Below are positions 22,901 to 36,900 of a stretch of DNA of 64,000 nucleotides, in pieces. The translations under genes and the position numbers were made by a program. A model generated the notes under the pieces. The model was given only the letters and a program-made list of their open reading frames with translations, did not search any database and was not told the origin of the DNA. The DNA comes from Lingula anatina. Its lineage: Eukaryota > Brachiopoda > Lingulata > Lingulida > Lingulidae. The stretch is taken from contig NW_019775533.1 in NCBI RefSeq assembly GCF_001039355.2, positions 1 to 64,000 of the forward strand. Direction: 5' to 3'. Each line of letters opens with the position of its first letter. Positions within the stretch are counted from its first letter, which is position 1.

Positions 22901-25900
22901 TCAAAATGACAAACCTTTAGTATTCAACTACACAAACTTATCAGATAAATTTACATAACTTATAGATCAAGTGTTCTCTCCCTTACCTGTCCAGTGTTGT
23001 CCAGCTGTCCAGCTCTGGCCACTCCCACCCGGCATGGACACTGACCAGTGATAGTGTCACACACTGGACTCTCTGACCCCAACACTGGGCAGTTACAAGC
23101 TGGAAATACACAAGAAGACATGTTATAATGAATAGAGTTCACTAGTGGGGCTAAACACCACAAGTTTTCCTGACTATTATAATGTAAATAAGGAACACAT
23201 TTTGAGCACACAAACCTGCATGTGTACACATGAAATTGGATGTCTTGAAACACCCACTAATAGCATGACCCCATCTGAGATTATTACAGATAAAATGGTA
23301 TTGATCAAATGTAAAGTTTTTATTTCATGTACATTCTCATACACATGCACATGTTAACATGGAAAAAGTACAATTAATTATTTATGGAAAAAAAATGGCT
23401 GATTTTTTAAAATATCCCTTTGAGGAACTTACCATCCTATACATGTTTATTCTCAAATGAAGAGGTATGGCTCTCATATATAAAGTTCCTTAACATATAT
23501 ACATCAGAAAAAAAGGGATGTGGGAACTAATTGGGTTTCAATCTTACTGATGCCAGGAAACGTCATTGGAATCAAATGCCAATGGCTACACAACATGACT
23601 CTATATTCCCATACATAAAACATACTCCATACCACCATCAATGCCACATCATCAAGGATATATATACTGGGTATGCCGAAGAGGTCACAAGATACAAAAT
23701 GAGATAAAATTTGACTCTGAAGAGGATCACCATGTTTCCATTGTCATATCTTGACTTCAGAAATAACATTTTTGATAATGCCTTATTAACGTTTCATACA
23801 AAATATAGTACGCCATATAACGCTACTCATTACTATTATTTTTGTTTTCTTAATTTGCTATCCCATCATGCTATTTTCCAAACCCTACAATAACATTTTT
23901 TACATCCAAAGAATCATTTTACAAATAATAATAAGTCTCCCATTTTTACAAATAAAGCAGCTGCTTAAAAACAATGATACCTGACCCTGCTCCAAAATAT
24001 CAACAAAAAAAAAAAAAAAAAGAAAAAAAGAAATAAATAAAATACTTCTCACCAGGCACTAACCTGAACACATGAAGACAACTGACCAATGGTTACTTAT
24101 TAAGAGAACCATTAGAAAAAGTAACATAAACACTGAACAATTTCAGGTTATCATCAAGAAGAATTGGAAGCAAGCAGGTTAAATATGAAAGTTCACCCCC
24201 CTCAGCCCACCCTCTCACCCACAGCAGAACTCTCAGACTGTTAATTTGGGTTATACCATCCAGTTGGCCTTGTGGTTAGAGTCTCCACCTCTGCAGTTGG
24301 AGGCCATGGGTTTGACTCCATCTGAGGACATACTAGTCTTACGTTAATTGTACCTGCTGTCTTCGACTTCCGACTTGGCACTCAGCACATAGGGGCTAAA
24401 GCAAGGGTGAAGCGCTTCAGCTGGCAGTGAAATATATTGTAGTACATATACTAGCTTGCGATCCCTCATACAACAGCCAGGCTGTATGCTCCCTAGTATG
24501 AATCAGGGATCTGAGACCCCATTCCCATAGATTTTAGATCGATCTATCCCTGTGGGGAATCTCACTAGATTACTGTCAGCTTAGCCGGCTAAACGTCTGT
24601 CCGGCCTACTAAAAGCTTTAAAGGGGTAATTAACTATGGTGCACGCTCGGCTGACTGCAATTTAGCGTGAACCCCCAGGGAGTTAGGTCGATCTAAATCT
24701 AAATATCTGGGAATGCACCCTTAGTGTAGTATATTCAAGGGCCAGACTTAACTTGGTTAAGTAACACATCAAAAAATATCAACTAATAAATCCTTCCTGA
24801 AACTGACCTCTCCAAAAACAGGATGAAAATGATTACAAAAATGTCTGCACATGTCATACAGCCATATTTTGCACATTAAATAAAGCTAGTCCTTTAATTC
24901 ATAAATGTACATTTGATAAGATGTTACAGGCATATCCAAAAGCAGCAGTTCCAATGAATTTTCCTGAGAACTAACAAGGTAAAATTTTAATTCAATTATT
25001 TATTCTAAGCTATAGTTATCTTTCATATGCCATTTAATATAACATGAATATTCAAGGTAAAGGAGAAATTCAGATGTCAGAAAATATTTAAGCAAATAAC
25101 CTCATGTGTTTTTAAAAAAAATCTTGTATCTTTTGTATAAAATATTTTTTTAAATATTCTACATAAATACTGTTTAAGTCACACTCAGTCTGTTTATTGT
25201 AAAAGATAAATAATATTTCTTTTATCAAAAGAAAAAAAGGTCTTCTTCAATTCCATCTGCATTTGGATCTGGCCATTGTTCCTAAATATAAGAATCATCA
25301 GAATTATAAGAGTCAGATTCACTAGTGTTCCCCACAGCATCTTGTTTGTCTACATTGTCCAGTTTATCATGTGGGATCAACTCATCTTTATCTAAGACTC
25401 GACCACTTTTTGGAAATTGTTGTGACTTATAGCCATTACTAGATTGTTTCTTTGATGGTTTATTTCCATCTGAAGATCTTCTTCCAGCTCTGGTACTGTA
25501 TGTAAACTGATCCTTCTTTAACGGCTCTGAAAATCTTCTTTTAATCTTGGCTTGGTGGTACTGCTGATGACGGCATCTCTCTCCTGGCTTACTGTTACTT
25601 TCTTTGGATGACCCAAGGTCATTTCTCTGCACTATTAACACATTTGGTTTCCTAGTTAACCTCTCTTTTTTGCTGAGGTGAGATCTGATATCTCCTCCAG
25701 GATGAGAACGAGGCTCATAAGTCTCACTGGAGGTGGAAAGAGCTTGTGCTAGACCGTCACCTGAGCTCTTATACTGCGTCTCCTCCTCCGACCTATCCCC
25801 CCAACTCCTACTTAGAGTGTCCATACTGATACTAGAATCATAGCCTGTGGAAGACACATACTCATCGCTCTGAGTCTGGTGAAATTCTTTCTCTGACCTG

Positions 25901-28900
25901 CACTCTTCATCGTCTGATCGGGAGATTGTTTTGATTCTCGTTCTGGGATTCCACCTTCTGCCAGGGGGGTAAGCAAGTGCTGGAACAGCCAGTGTGTCCT
26001 TTGACTTTTCTTGCAATGGTAATGGGACCATTCTGGAGATCTCTGGAAGCTGCCTCCTCTTTCTTCCTGTTTCTGATAAACTTTTAGTCTTGGTCCAATT
26101 CATTCTTTCACTCTTGGGGTGGTGGTCAACCCTTCTCTCCTCGGCAGATGACAGGGTAGAAAACTGAAGCCTGGCACCCTCAAAGTGACCATCCCAATCT
26201 CTGTTTTCATCATCGTTTCTGTTTATTTCATTTTCAGTAAAGTAAGTTGTCCTAGATGTCACCAGATATCTCTCTAGGGATGAAGAGCTGGTGCGTACTT
26301 CAACCATTTCTGGATCCTTATCTTTTATGTCTTCAGCAACATTTCTCAAGTCTAAAACTTCCTCCTCCTCATCATCAGCCTCTCCCCAACTATCTCCCAT
26401 TGACACCTGTGTCCTGTCTTGCTCTCTGAAGCTGCTGCCATTTGGCTGAGGAAGACTCCTCAAAACACTCAAAGGACTAAGACGTTTGCGCACACAACAT
26501 GGGCAGCAGTGGCGCCTCCATTCCCAGTGGCACAAACAATCCATCATTCTATGAAAGACACCATTATTGTATATCCCAGCACAAATACAAATGGCCACCA
26601 AGACAGCAGCAGTAGTGATAACAGCTATGATACTAGTGTAAGCAGGGTCAGAGGGGGAAATAGTGGAACTTGGAGACCCGAGGTCCGAAGGAGTGCTGGC
26701 CTCTAATGCTAAAAGCTGCCTTACTTTATAGGTTACAAACCATGGTCCTTGGCTGCATGCTTTTTGATAAAACTTTCATATTATTATTCATATCAGTGTT
26801 CATATTTTGTAATTACATGAACATTCATTATGCTGACTTGACTAAGACCAAAATTTTTCAAAAAGAGTTTTGAAAAAGTTAAAGTATTTTTTCAGTTGGT
26901 ATTTCATAACATTATGTCAGACTTTTTTTTAAATACCGGTACCTTGATCAATTTTCTGTAGAAATATAGGTCTTACAGAAAGCACTTTTACTTGTTTAAA
27001 ATTTCAGAAATAATTCATACAACAATACTGAACAGTTCACTAAAGATATTGTTTTCCAGCTTCACCACTTCCTCCTACAATAACACTCCCATAATAACTG
27101 TGCAGTAAAAACAAAAATCAACGTTTACTTATAAATTATAAATTTGTGGAGTATTAAGGTAAGCATGAGGCCCAGGACACATGAATATAACCCTCTACCT
27201 CAAATAAATATTATAAATATTAAACATAAATCTATATACATGTATGTCCAATTTGACTATACACAGATACAATTCATCTGGGAAAAACAGGTTCATCATC
27301 AATCTTACATACTAGAAACACAACATCAATGTATACACAGATAAGCATATTGCAATGATACCAGCAAATATTTCAAATGCCCAGGACACAACATTGAATC
27401 ATCCCAGGAGTAGCACCAACCAAGGCCAAATGTCTCACTTTAAAAAAAAATGACGGAATTAGATATCAGTGCTTACCAAGTCAATTTTGCTTCAGATGCA
27501 ACTCAAAAATAATGTAGTGACTGAGTAGACATCATATATACCTTAAGGTAAACACCTGTCTTTACCTGTACATCCATAAAACATACCTCCAGACATCCCC
27601 TCCCACAGTAAACACCTGTCCTTACCTGTACATCCATTGACCGAAAAGTTGTAGTAGCCAGGTGCACAGACATCACATCTTAAACCAAACACCCCAGGTT
27701 TACACTGGCACTGTCCGCCATAGGAGGCACAGACGCTGTTCTCTAATGTACCCGTAGAATCACAGTCACAGGCTGTAAGAAAAAAATATTCAGGACTTCC
27801 TACTTTTATGGGCAAACTAAAAAATTGCCTCACGTTATATAATAATATTTTTCTCAAAAAAAAAATAAAAATACTTCAATACATGTATATAACTGCAATT
27901 TACAAGTGACACTGATTTTAAAATATACATGGTATATATTTCAACACTGGCTCATTTGAAAAATCTATATGGAAAAGCCAACTGAAAACCTTTGCAAATG
28001 ACACATTTTATGATCATTAAAAAATTTAAAATTATTTCATTAAAGGTACATACGAACCGAGCATCGGTGGAGTGTGGATTCCCAGTAACACATGTAAACC
28101 ACTTCTACTAGATTCTTATATGACTCAAATAAATTCGACATGCCAAGGGAAAAATTGAATAGATCACTCCATCAGCCATAAAAGACCTTTAGACTGCTCC
28201 TTTCTTTAAATTTATGATTGTAAATTTAACCTACTTCCGTGACCTACTTTCCTGCCCCATTGACATACAGCTTAAAATGCCAGCAGAAAAATCTGTTCAA
28301 ACATCATTTTCAGGTAAAATTATACAATGCCTTTTGGTAATTCTCTTAGTTATACTACTTGAAACAATATGCTGGCATTTGGTTGGTTTTTGTGACAAAA
28401 AATTGACTTTGTATGCATCTTTAATTAATTCGTCAGCATGATTTTCTTTAAAATAAATGTAAAGAAATACCCATAGTCCCATTGTAGAGCTGCGCCATGA
28501 CAGAGAAGGCCATCTGTTGGCATAGTAACCTGGAGACAGCCTGCTGTTTGGTGTTTAGTTTGGCAATCTGCTGGACACAATCTCTGTACTGGAGTTGCGT
28601 GGCTATATCTGAAACACAATTCAAAGTGAAAACACATCTGATATTCAGTTATTCATACAATACAGGCAAACAGAGATCAAAATTAAACTCTTTTAATAAT
28701 CTGTTACCAAGGCATAAGATAATGAGCACAAATAAAACACCTCATTTATTTTAACATCTCTCCAAAAAAAAAAAAAAAAAAAAAAAAAAACATGAGGGGA
28801 ACTATATCCTTCCTGTTGATTTTCCCAGTTTTTGAACATTTCATAAAAAAAAGACAAATTTCTAAAATCTGTTTTACCCTTGAAAAGGAAGCAATCCTGA

Positions 28901-30892
28901 AAGAAAGAACAGTTTCATTTTCATCCATGAAAATTGTCTGAAATACCTGCTTGGATGAAAGCCTCTGTGTACTCCAAGGCTGGCAACAAGAGGAGGGCAT
29001 CAATGGTGATAACAGAGTTGGGTTCCCCCAGTAAACTCAGGGTAAAGATGTACTGACATCTCTTGTCCAGCTGCACTGGGGATATTGACACCCAGGCATT
29101 GCCAGTCCCTGTTAACAGAAGTTATCAACATCTTGAGTAGAACACAGATATTTTTTATTGCTAGTTTCTGGTGAGCACAATTTATATTGAAACTTTATAG
29201 TAGGCTGAGAAATGATTGGTTATCTAAATATCAAATTATTTACTTTAAGGGGTCCATGAACAAATCTTTTGAAAGCTATTACAGTTATTGAATAAAATAT
29301 TTGTCCACAAATAAATACAATAGGTTGCTTCTTTTTCAAAAGTGACTCTGTAAATAAAATTTTAAAACCTGTAACAGTGTCTAGAACTTGATAATTAGCA
29401 TATAAGTTCTTGTTCTAACCTTGCGTAAAGACAGTGCCCATACTGGTCAGAGCTCCTCTTGTAGTGGGGCAGGTCTCACCAACAATACTGCCATCTACAG
29501 TGATATCCAGCACTCCATTCATAATGGCATTGTCGTATGAGAACCGAACTGCTGGGTACACATACCTGTAGTGAAAATGTTCAAACTTTTATATAAAATC
29601 ACAAACTTTGAGACTACTTTTTAGTCACATTATGGACATTAATAATCCACATGAAATGTTACAGGAAATTTGCTTGTTAAGATTTATCCTACTGTAAATT
29701 ATATTGTAATTTTTTTCTTATATTGCTTTACTAACTTCAAACAGATTCTCAGGGATTAAACAAACTAGCTAGCCAATGTCAAACCAGCAGAAAATGAAAA
29801 GAAATCAAAAAGTTCGGTTGAAAAAATACAACTTTCAAAATAAATATTTACACACTGTACATACATTTCATTCTGACTGATCCTAGAATCAAGACTCAGT
29901 GGTCCAAACTCCATGTAGGCATTCCCCAAACAAGACTGGAAAGTCATCCCTGTAAACCTGCCCACATATACCACATCAGATGCCTCAGAGCAGTTTCCCC
30001 GGGACACCTTGTAGTACATAGCATCTGTATAGGGGTGAAAGTAGCCTGGCGCCACAGTGTTACATGTCTTGGAGACAACATTGGGACGACACTGGCAGAA
30101 TCCAGTGACCTTGTCACACACCAGTGACCTTGACCCTCCGGGGTCACATGCACAGTCTTGACAGTCCTGGAGGAGAAATAGTAGTGTTTGGTTACATGGT
30201 CAAGAAAGCCTTCTCTACTGTAACAGTATTGGGGAGGGGGGGGGGGGGGGGATTTAATTCATGAACTCTATCAATACTAATAAGCTGTCTTTGAAATTAA
30301 CCCATTATAAGAGAATCATGCAAAATAAAATGATGTTTGTGTTAATAAGTTTAAAATAATTTTTACTACTTTAAGAAGCAGATAAAATTATTCAACTAAT
30401 ATTGCATTCCTTTGCTATTAATAATTAAAATATTAACACGTATGTACCATAACTGTACAAAAAAAAAAACCTGCAATAAAACTGACATCTCTTGAACTGA
30501 CCTCAGCACTCCTTCCTGCTGGGAAGTCATAGAAGCCATCCCTGCATTCACTGCATGTCCTCAGATGTATGTTAGGCTTACAGGGACACTGGCCTTGCTG
30601 CTTCTCACACACATTACTCTGTAGTACAGTGCCATCTTGATTACATCCACAAGCTGGGGTGATAAGAAGAACGTAGAATCAACAAATAGCACAGTGAACA
30701 CTTTGAATTAATTTTTTCTTTACCACACAAACACATGCTAGCAAAGAGAGAGAAAGAGAGGTCTCTCTCTCTGCAATTTGTCAAGGGAAACCAACATCAT
30801 TTTTTCAATTATAATCTCAGAGAACAAGATTACAGACACAAGTTAAAATAAACTATTTGAATTTTGGAAGATCTGCTACCAAACAACATCAG

Positions 30893-30956
<64 letters not shown>

Positions 30957-33900
30957 CCTTACTCTCACCTTTACATGTCCCCTGTTGTTCTGACAACAAC
31001 AACCCGTAGTATTCATCTACACACAGATCACACCTCCTGCCGGTCACTCTGTCCTTGCAGAAGCACTGACCAATGACCTGATTATTACTAGCACTCTGGA
31101 GACAGTACAGGTTTCCATCCCTGACACCAAGGACCTCACAATTACATGCTAAAAAATAATAACAAATATTTTGTTGGTTTTTCATGAATGAAAACCTTAA
31201 ATTTTACTAGTAATTAATTTTAGCAATTTGAAAATAAATGTGACATATTTTACATGTATAAGTTTAATGTATTGGGGTTACTGTGCATGAAAAATCTGTT
31301 CTCCTGCTTTGCGAACAACAGGTTGTGGCATCAGTTTACTGTTAACACCAGATCATATTTTGTTGTTGACAAATAAAATATCTAATTTTTTTACAAAATA
31401 AAGGACAAATTAATTGACAAGTGAAAACAATTCACCACCTTTATCAAAAAGATTATGTAAATATAGTTTGTGAACATCATATCATATGTGAAGCCCAGAA
31501 TAAATTTTTTCATCAACAATTACATAATTACACCCCCCTGGCACTGGCACATTACCTGCACAAGCATTGACACTCGTCATAGCCAACGACAAATTACGAT
31601 AATATCCCATCTGACACTCATGACAGTAACGCCCCCTGGTGTTGTGGTAGCAGTTGTCGCAGACGCCACCACCAACTGATCCCTGATACGTACAGCTGTC
31701 TGCGTGGTCATTACAGTTGCATTCTGGAGAAAATTAAGCATGACTTTTAAATTATTGTGGATGATAATATATTTGTTTCTACTTCAGTTAAAGAGAAATA
31801 TTCATTTATCCAACCTCATTTTAAGGTACAAGAAACATTTGTTGTTTCTATGTCATAATTTCTATGCATAAAAAATTAATACAAACATTTTACCTATATT
31901 TCAAAATACGATCTGTTCCACCTTTACAGAGCTATTGAGGTTAATATCATTTTAATCTTTTATCGTGATTCATCTGTATTAAATAATTTAATGATAACAG
32001 TATATTTATTGAACATTTACTAATACTATCATTATAATCAATTATTTAATTTACTGGGGTTTTTTTTTTTCTGAAATTACATTATGTAAATGAAGATAAG
32101 ATTTGTAAATCTGCAATATGATGCATAAAATTAAAAACAAAGAATAGAGACCAAACTGTCAATAACATTCTTGCAAAACAGAGTTAATATCTGACGCCTT
32201 GTTCACAGGTAGTTTTTACAGTTAGTGATCATGGATAAAAAGTAGCTAAATCAATACATAGTAGACATACTTTAAGAGAATCCTAAGCAAGAACCAAAAT
32301 CACTGACTCATGTCTTAATCTAAATGTGACTTGATGTATGTTTTAACTGGTGCAGCAGGTGTGTTAGGAGACATCAATAATTCAGCTAAGTACTCAATAT
32401 AATATGCAAATGACAAATACTTGTAATGGAAACAACTGCCACACTGAATGCTCCAACATGTGTTTCCATAAACGAGTCTTCAGTTTACACACAAACAGCA
32501 ATAACTGATCATAACTGCAGATTTGATTTCATATAAAGTAAATGATAGACGGTGAATAATATAATGGTTCAGCCTCTAGTATTTAGTTTTTACAAGTGCT
32601 CAAAATTTTGAAAGTTACATCCAGCAGATATTGGTTAAAAATATGTCAATTCTCCAAGCTGGGGCTTAATAATAGAAGTTAGCACTTTTAAGTCTCAATA
32701 TAAAACCTTTCAGTTTATACTTTTTACAAAATTAATTATCCACTTTGGGGTTATGCAAGACCAGCAGCAATGTTGTTTTTTATACAGTAACACAATGTCT
32801 TCATATCACCATGTTTATCTTTTAAAGACATTCAAATAACTTCATAAATGATCTTCATCAAATTGATAATGAAATGTCAAAAAATGACACACATACAGTA
32901 ATCTTTTTTATTAAACAATTTAATGCATATTGGTGGCCACAATTTGCATTAAGAACCCCGCCCTTAACTCATGATTAATACCACAGCAGAAAGATCACAC
33001 AGCAATCTATTGATTTTCAATACACATAAGCTGTGTGTTTTATGTGTCACAGTGTGTTGACATGCATTTCATGTTAAAAATACGGGTAGGAAAGCTTTTG
33101 AATAATTCAGCCAGCTTAGGGAGATATCATTCAGTTCTGAATGGCATATGACAGCACTATCTGAATACTCAGCACATATGATGCATTGATCATGGTATCA
33201 TATCACTCCTGCTGACATGTGCTAGGAGAAAGCAGGGGCGGATTCAGAGATATTTTCTGACAGTCTTCCAAATTATCTTTGTTGATCCGTTCGTCATTTT
33301 TGACCATCTTCCGACAGAAAAAAATGGATACCTGTCAATGTAAACTTGAAAATCTGACCGTCTTCCGGAAGACCCAGAAGACGCCCTAAATCCGCCTCTG
33401 GAAAGCAAGTACAGCAGAACACATGCATTTCTGATTCTAATATCTACATGTACTTAGTATATGACTATGAGTCAGGTAAACAAACTGGCATCAAACAAAC
33501 ACTAGTACACTTACTCTGACACTGGTTGGGGGACCCCGTGTCCACTGGGAGATAGTAACCTGGTCTCCAGGGTCTGTCATTGTACAGTGGCAGGCAGCGC
33601 TCACAGTTGTCACCCGCGGTGTTGTGTTGACAGTCACACACAGTACGGCCATTCTGGACCTGGCAAAACTTGGCATGGAGATTACAGTAGCACCTGTGGG
33701 GGGTTAGGAATAAAGAGACATTTTAGTGTATAAGAGATGCATGAAATAAAATAAGCTGGGGCAAGTTCTGTGTTTGTATCTTTCAGACTTCATAGAGCTC
33801 AAGTACCTTTATTTTGTATATGAACAATTAACAGCCACTCTAAAATATTGTTTTGCTTTGAATACTCACATTTAATTCAACTTTATAAAAAAAACATTAA

Positions 33901-36900
33901 TTAAAAAGTTCTAGTTTTCTTGGCTGATGTTGGAAAGCTTTATGGTCAGTATTATAGTAAGCTACAGATTGGCACTGCCTATTTGTATCCATATTTATGA
34001 TAGAGTTTTAGACAACTAACTAAGTTGGCTAAAGCAGGCTGAGACAACTCAACTAACTGTCACAGAGACATCAGCTCTAGCATAATAATACTTATGACAG
34101 AGATTTAGCCCATTAACTCTATAAGATGGTACCACAGCTGGCTAACTGAAGAAGACAGCTTACCTTCCTGTCACAGAGACATCAGCTATAGCATAGTAAT
34201 ACTTCCTAAATATGTTATTGTCTGTAGGAAAGAGCTCATTCCCATCTGTGGCAGGATAAAGCAGCCTTATTCTCAGATCTGTCAATCTCAAAAACACATT
34301 CCAGTTTGTCTCATTAAAGGACTCAAAGAGAGTGGTGTAATTTGTAAGAGTGTTTCCGAGGAACAATCTGAACCTGTCCTCCGTCACGGAGAATTTCACC
34401 TCTCCTCCAGTGTAAGGGATCACAACACTGTTCGCCTCTGTACATATTACAGCATCTGGATTGGCCATGGTTATCGTCCTTGGCACTCCACGATTAAAGT
34501 ATTTCTGACAGCTACTGGCGTAGTACTGCAATGGCACCCAGGTGCGCCCGAAATCGATTGACTTTTCTAAGACCATCTCCTGCGGTCGCCCTGAATTAAA
34601 TCTGATGATGATGTCATCGCTGAGCTCGAAGAGTTTGCCAAAAGAGAAGGTGATGTTGATGTGGAGGGGTTGTGGGTGGCGTTGCCAGGTGACAGATTGC
34701 CACCAGGTGTTTTCGCTGTCAGCGTCAACCATGTACTCTTGGGGGTGAGCGCGAGCTGGGTCGCTGGCATTGCAGTAATCACACGCTGAACCTCGTCTCT
34801 GAAAAAAATGTAATAAACAAAATAGATGATACTGTAAATAATGTGAACCAAATTATAAATAAATACTAGTAAATAAAAATACATATCAGTCAACATTACA
34901 TTCTCAATACAAAACAAAAAGAATCACCTTTTAGTTATAGTTACTTTAAATTAGTTATAAATAGCATCAAGAAGGATTCCATATAGTTCCACCTTATATA
35001 TCAAATACATATCAGATTCTGTAAGTGTGTAAATATGTAATGAGAAAATGTAAAGCCATCATAAAAGTTAATACAGTCCTCCTCCAGTTTTTCACACCAT
35101 CCAGTGCTGCAACTTGCAGAGTTGGGGATAGGGGTGGACATGTTCTTAATTAAAACAAACCCTATTTACCAATGTGTTTGGTAGTACGAAAACATGTTAT
35201 CTTATGTTGCCTGGGTATGCTTGAGGGTCTAGGCCTCGTTATTTCAACAGTATACAAAAGCTGCTGAACCCCCAGATAATCACCTGGATTTGCAGGAATT
35301 CAAAAGCAAGGGGAATGTTATATAGAGGCATATCATATCATAACTTCAGGTAAATCTAGCCATCTAAGCTGACAGCTTTTTATTATGGCCAACAGACCTC
35401 TTAAGTCCAGCCAGGAACGTAATCATCAATTTTATAATAGGTGGGGTGGAATATCGTATGAATTTGCCCTGTGCTTAGTTTAAAAAAAAAAGAAAGAAAA
35501 AAAAAAACAGGTAGATCGATGTAGAAAACAAGGGTATGAGAAAGTTGAATTAATTATTGAAGGACTGATTAATTCCAAAAAAAAGAAATCATCACGGTGA
35601 CAACAGAATACAAATATAAGAACAACAATACTAGGTAACAAAAACTATTTACAGTGAGACTACCAGTAAGCATGCAGCAGAGGTGTTTATAGGATTATAG
35701 TTAACATTGAAACATCTGCAATGTTAAGCACCTTCTTACAAAAATATGAAATTAAAAAATAACACAAAAGTTACTGTAGGATCTCTGCAGTGAGTCAATG
35801 TATAAACATGAAAATCCCATTTCTGATTGACTTAAACCCTTATTTAACTACACAATAACTTCGCCATTTCATTACAATATAATTTTGGTATTGGGGAAAT
35901 ATTCTAAATATTTTATGATTAAACCAGAGAAACCAGGAAGGAACAAAACAAAACCCACCAAAGGTAAAGACACGCTAGCGAGGTATTTCCTAGGTGATTT
36001 AGGGTAAATATTTCATGTGATTGTAGGAAATGATCAATAGACACATTGTGAAGTAGATTTAATTAAGAGCCATGACAACTGGGTGACATAACAGATAGGA
36101 CACAGCCAGTCTTCTTACTAGTACTTAACTACTCCATCTACTAACTTCACTGACAACATCTGATATAAAAAAAACAAGCTTTCCTATTCTGCTTAAGTTT
36201 TGAAGTTTGAAAAAATGAGTGATGTCACTGCATCTTAATTTGTGGTCTAGGTCCATGTTGTGCTATTCTCTGAGTTAGACTCATCATTGATGACATAACT
36301 GTCGAGGTAATCAGTTCTATTGACTTATTCAGCCGATGATTTAATAGTCTAGTTTTGTGTCCATACCATCTGGCCTTATTATAACTTATTATTGTCTGAA
36401 ACATTGATTTTAAATTTAAAGAAACTAAACAAAAAAATAATTAATAAATCCAGGCCTGTTGTTTCAGATAATTACTTTACAAATAAAATTAGCGCAAAAA
36501 AGTACAGCAGAAAGAACACATATAGTAAAGATAAATCTTAATAAAAGTAAAAGCAGAAAAAACACAACACATAAAATAATCTTAATGAAAAAAAAAATGA
36601 GACGAAAAAATGCATAGAGACATTTGTTCAAAATTTTACCCCCCAAAAAGCTCTTTAACATTCCCTACTTACCAGACCACAGAATATCTCTGGGGGGTCT
36701 CCGCAAGTGTCATTGGGAGAACTCACTGTCAAGTTATAATAAGCTGTCCTTGTCAACTCCTCCGGTTCACCAAGGCATGCCAAATATTCTGTCATCCCAG
36801 TGACTTCGTCAACATGCGAACATGGGTTATAAAGGACATTAAAGTTGTGATTTTCCACAGTGTTGAACATCAGGAGCAGCAGCCAAAGTCTGATGAATTT

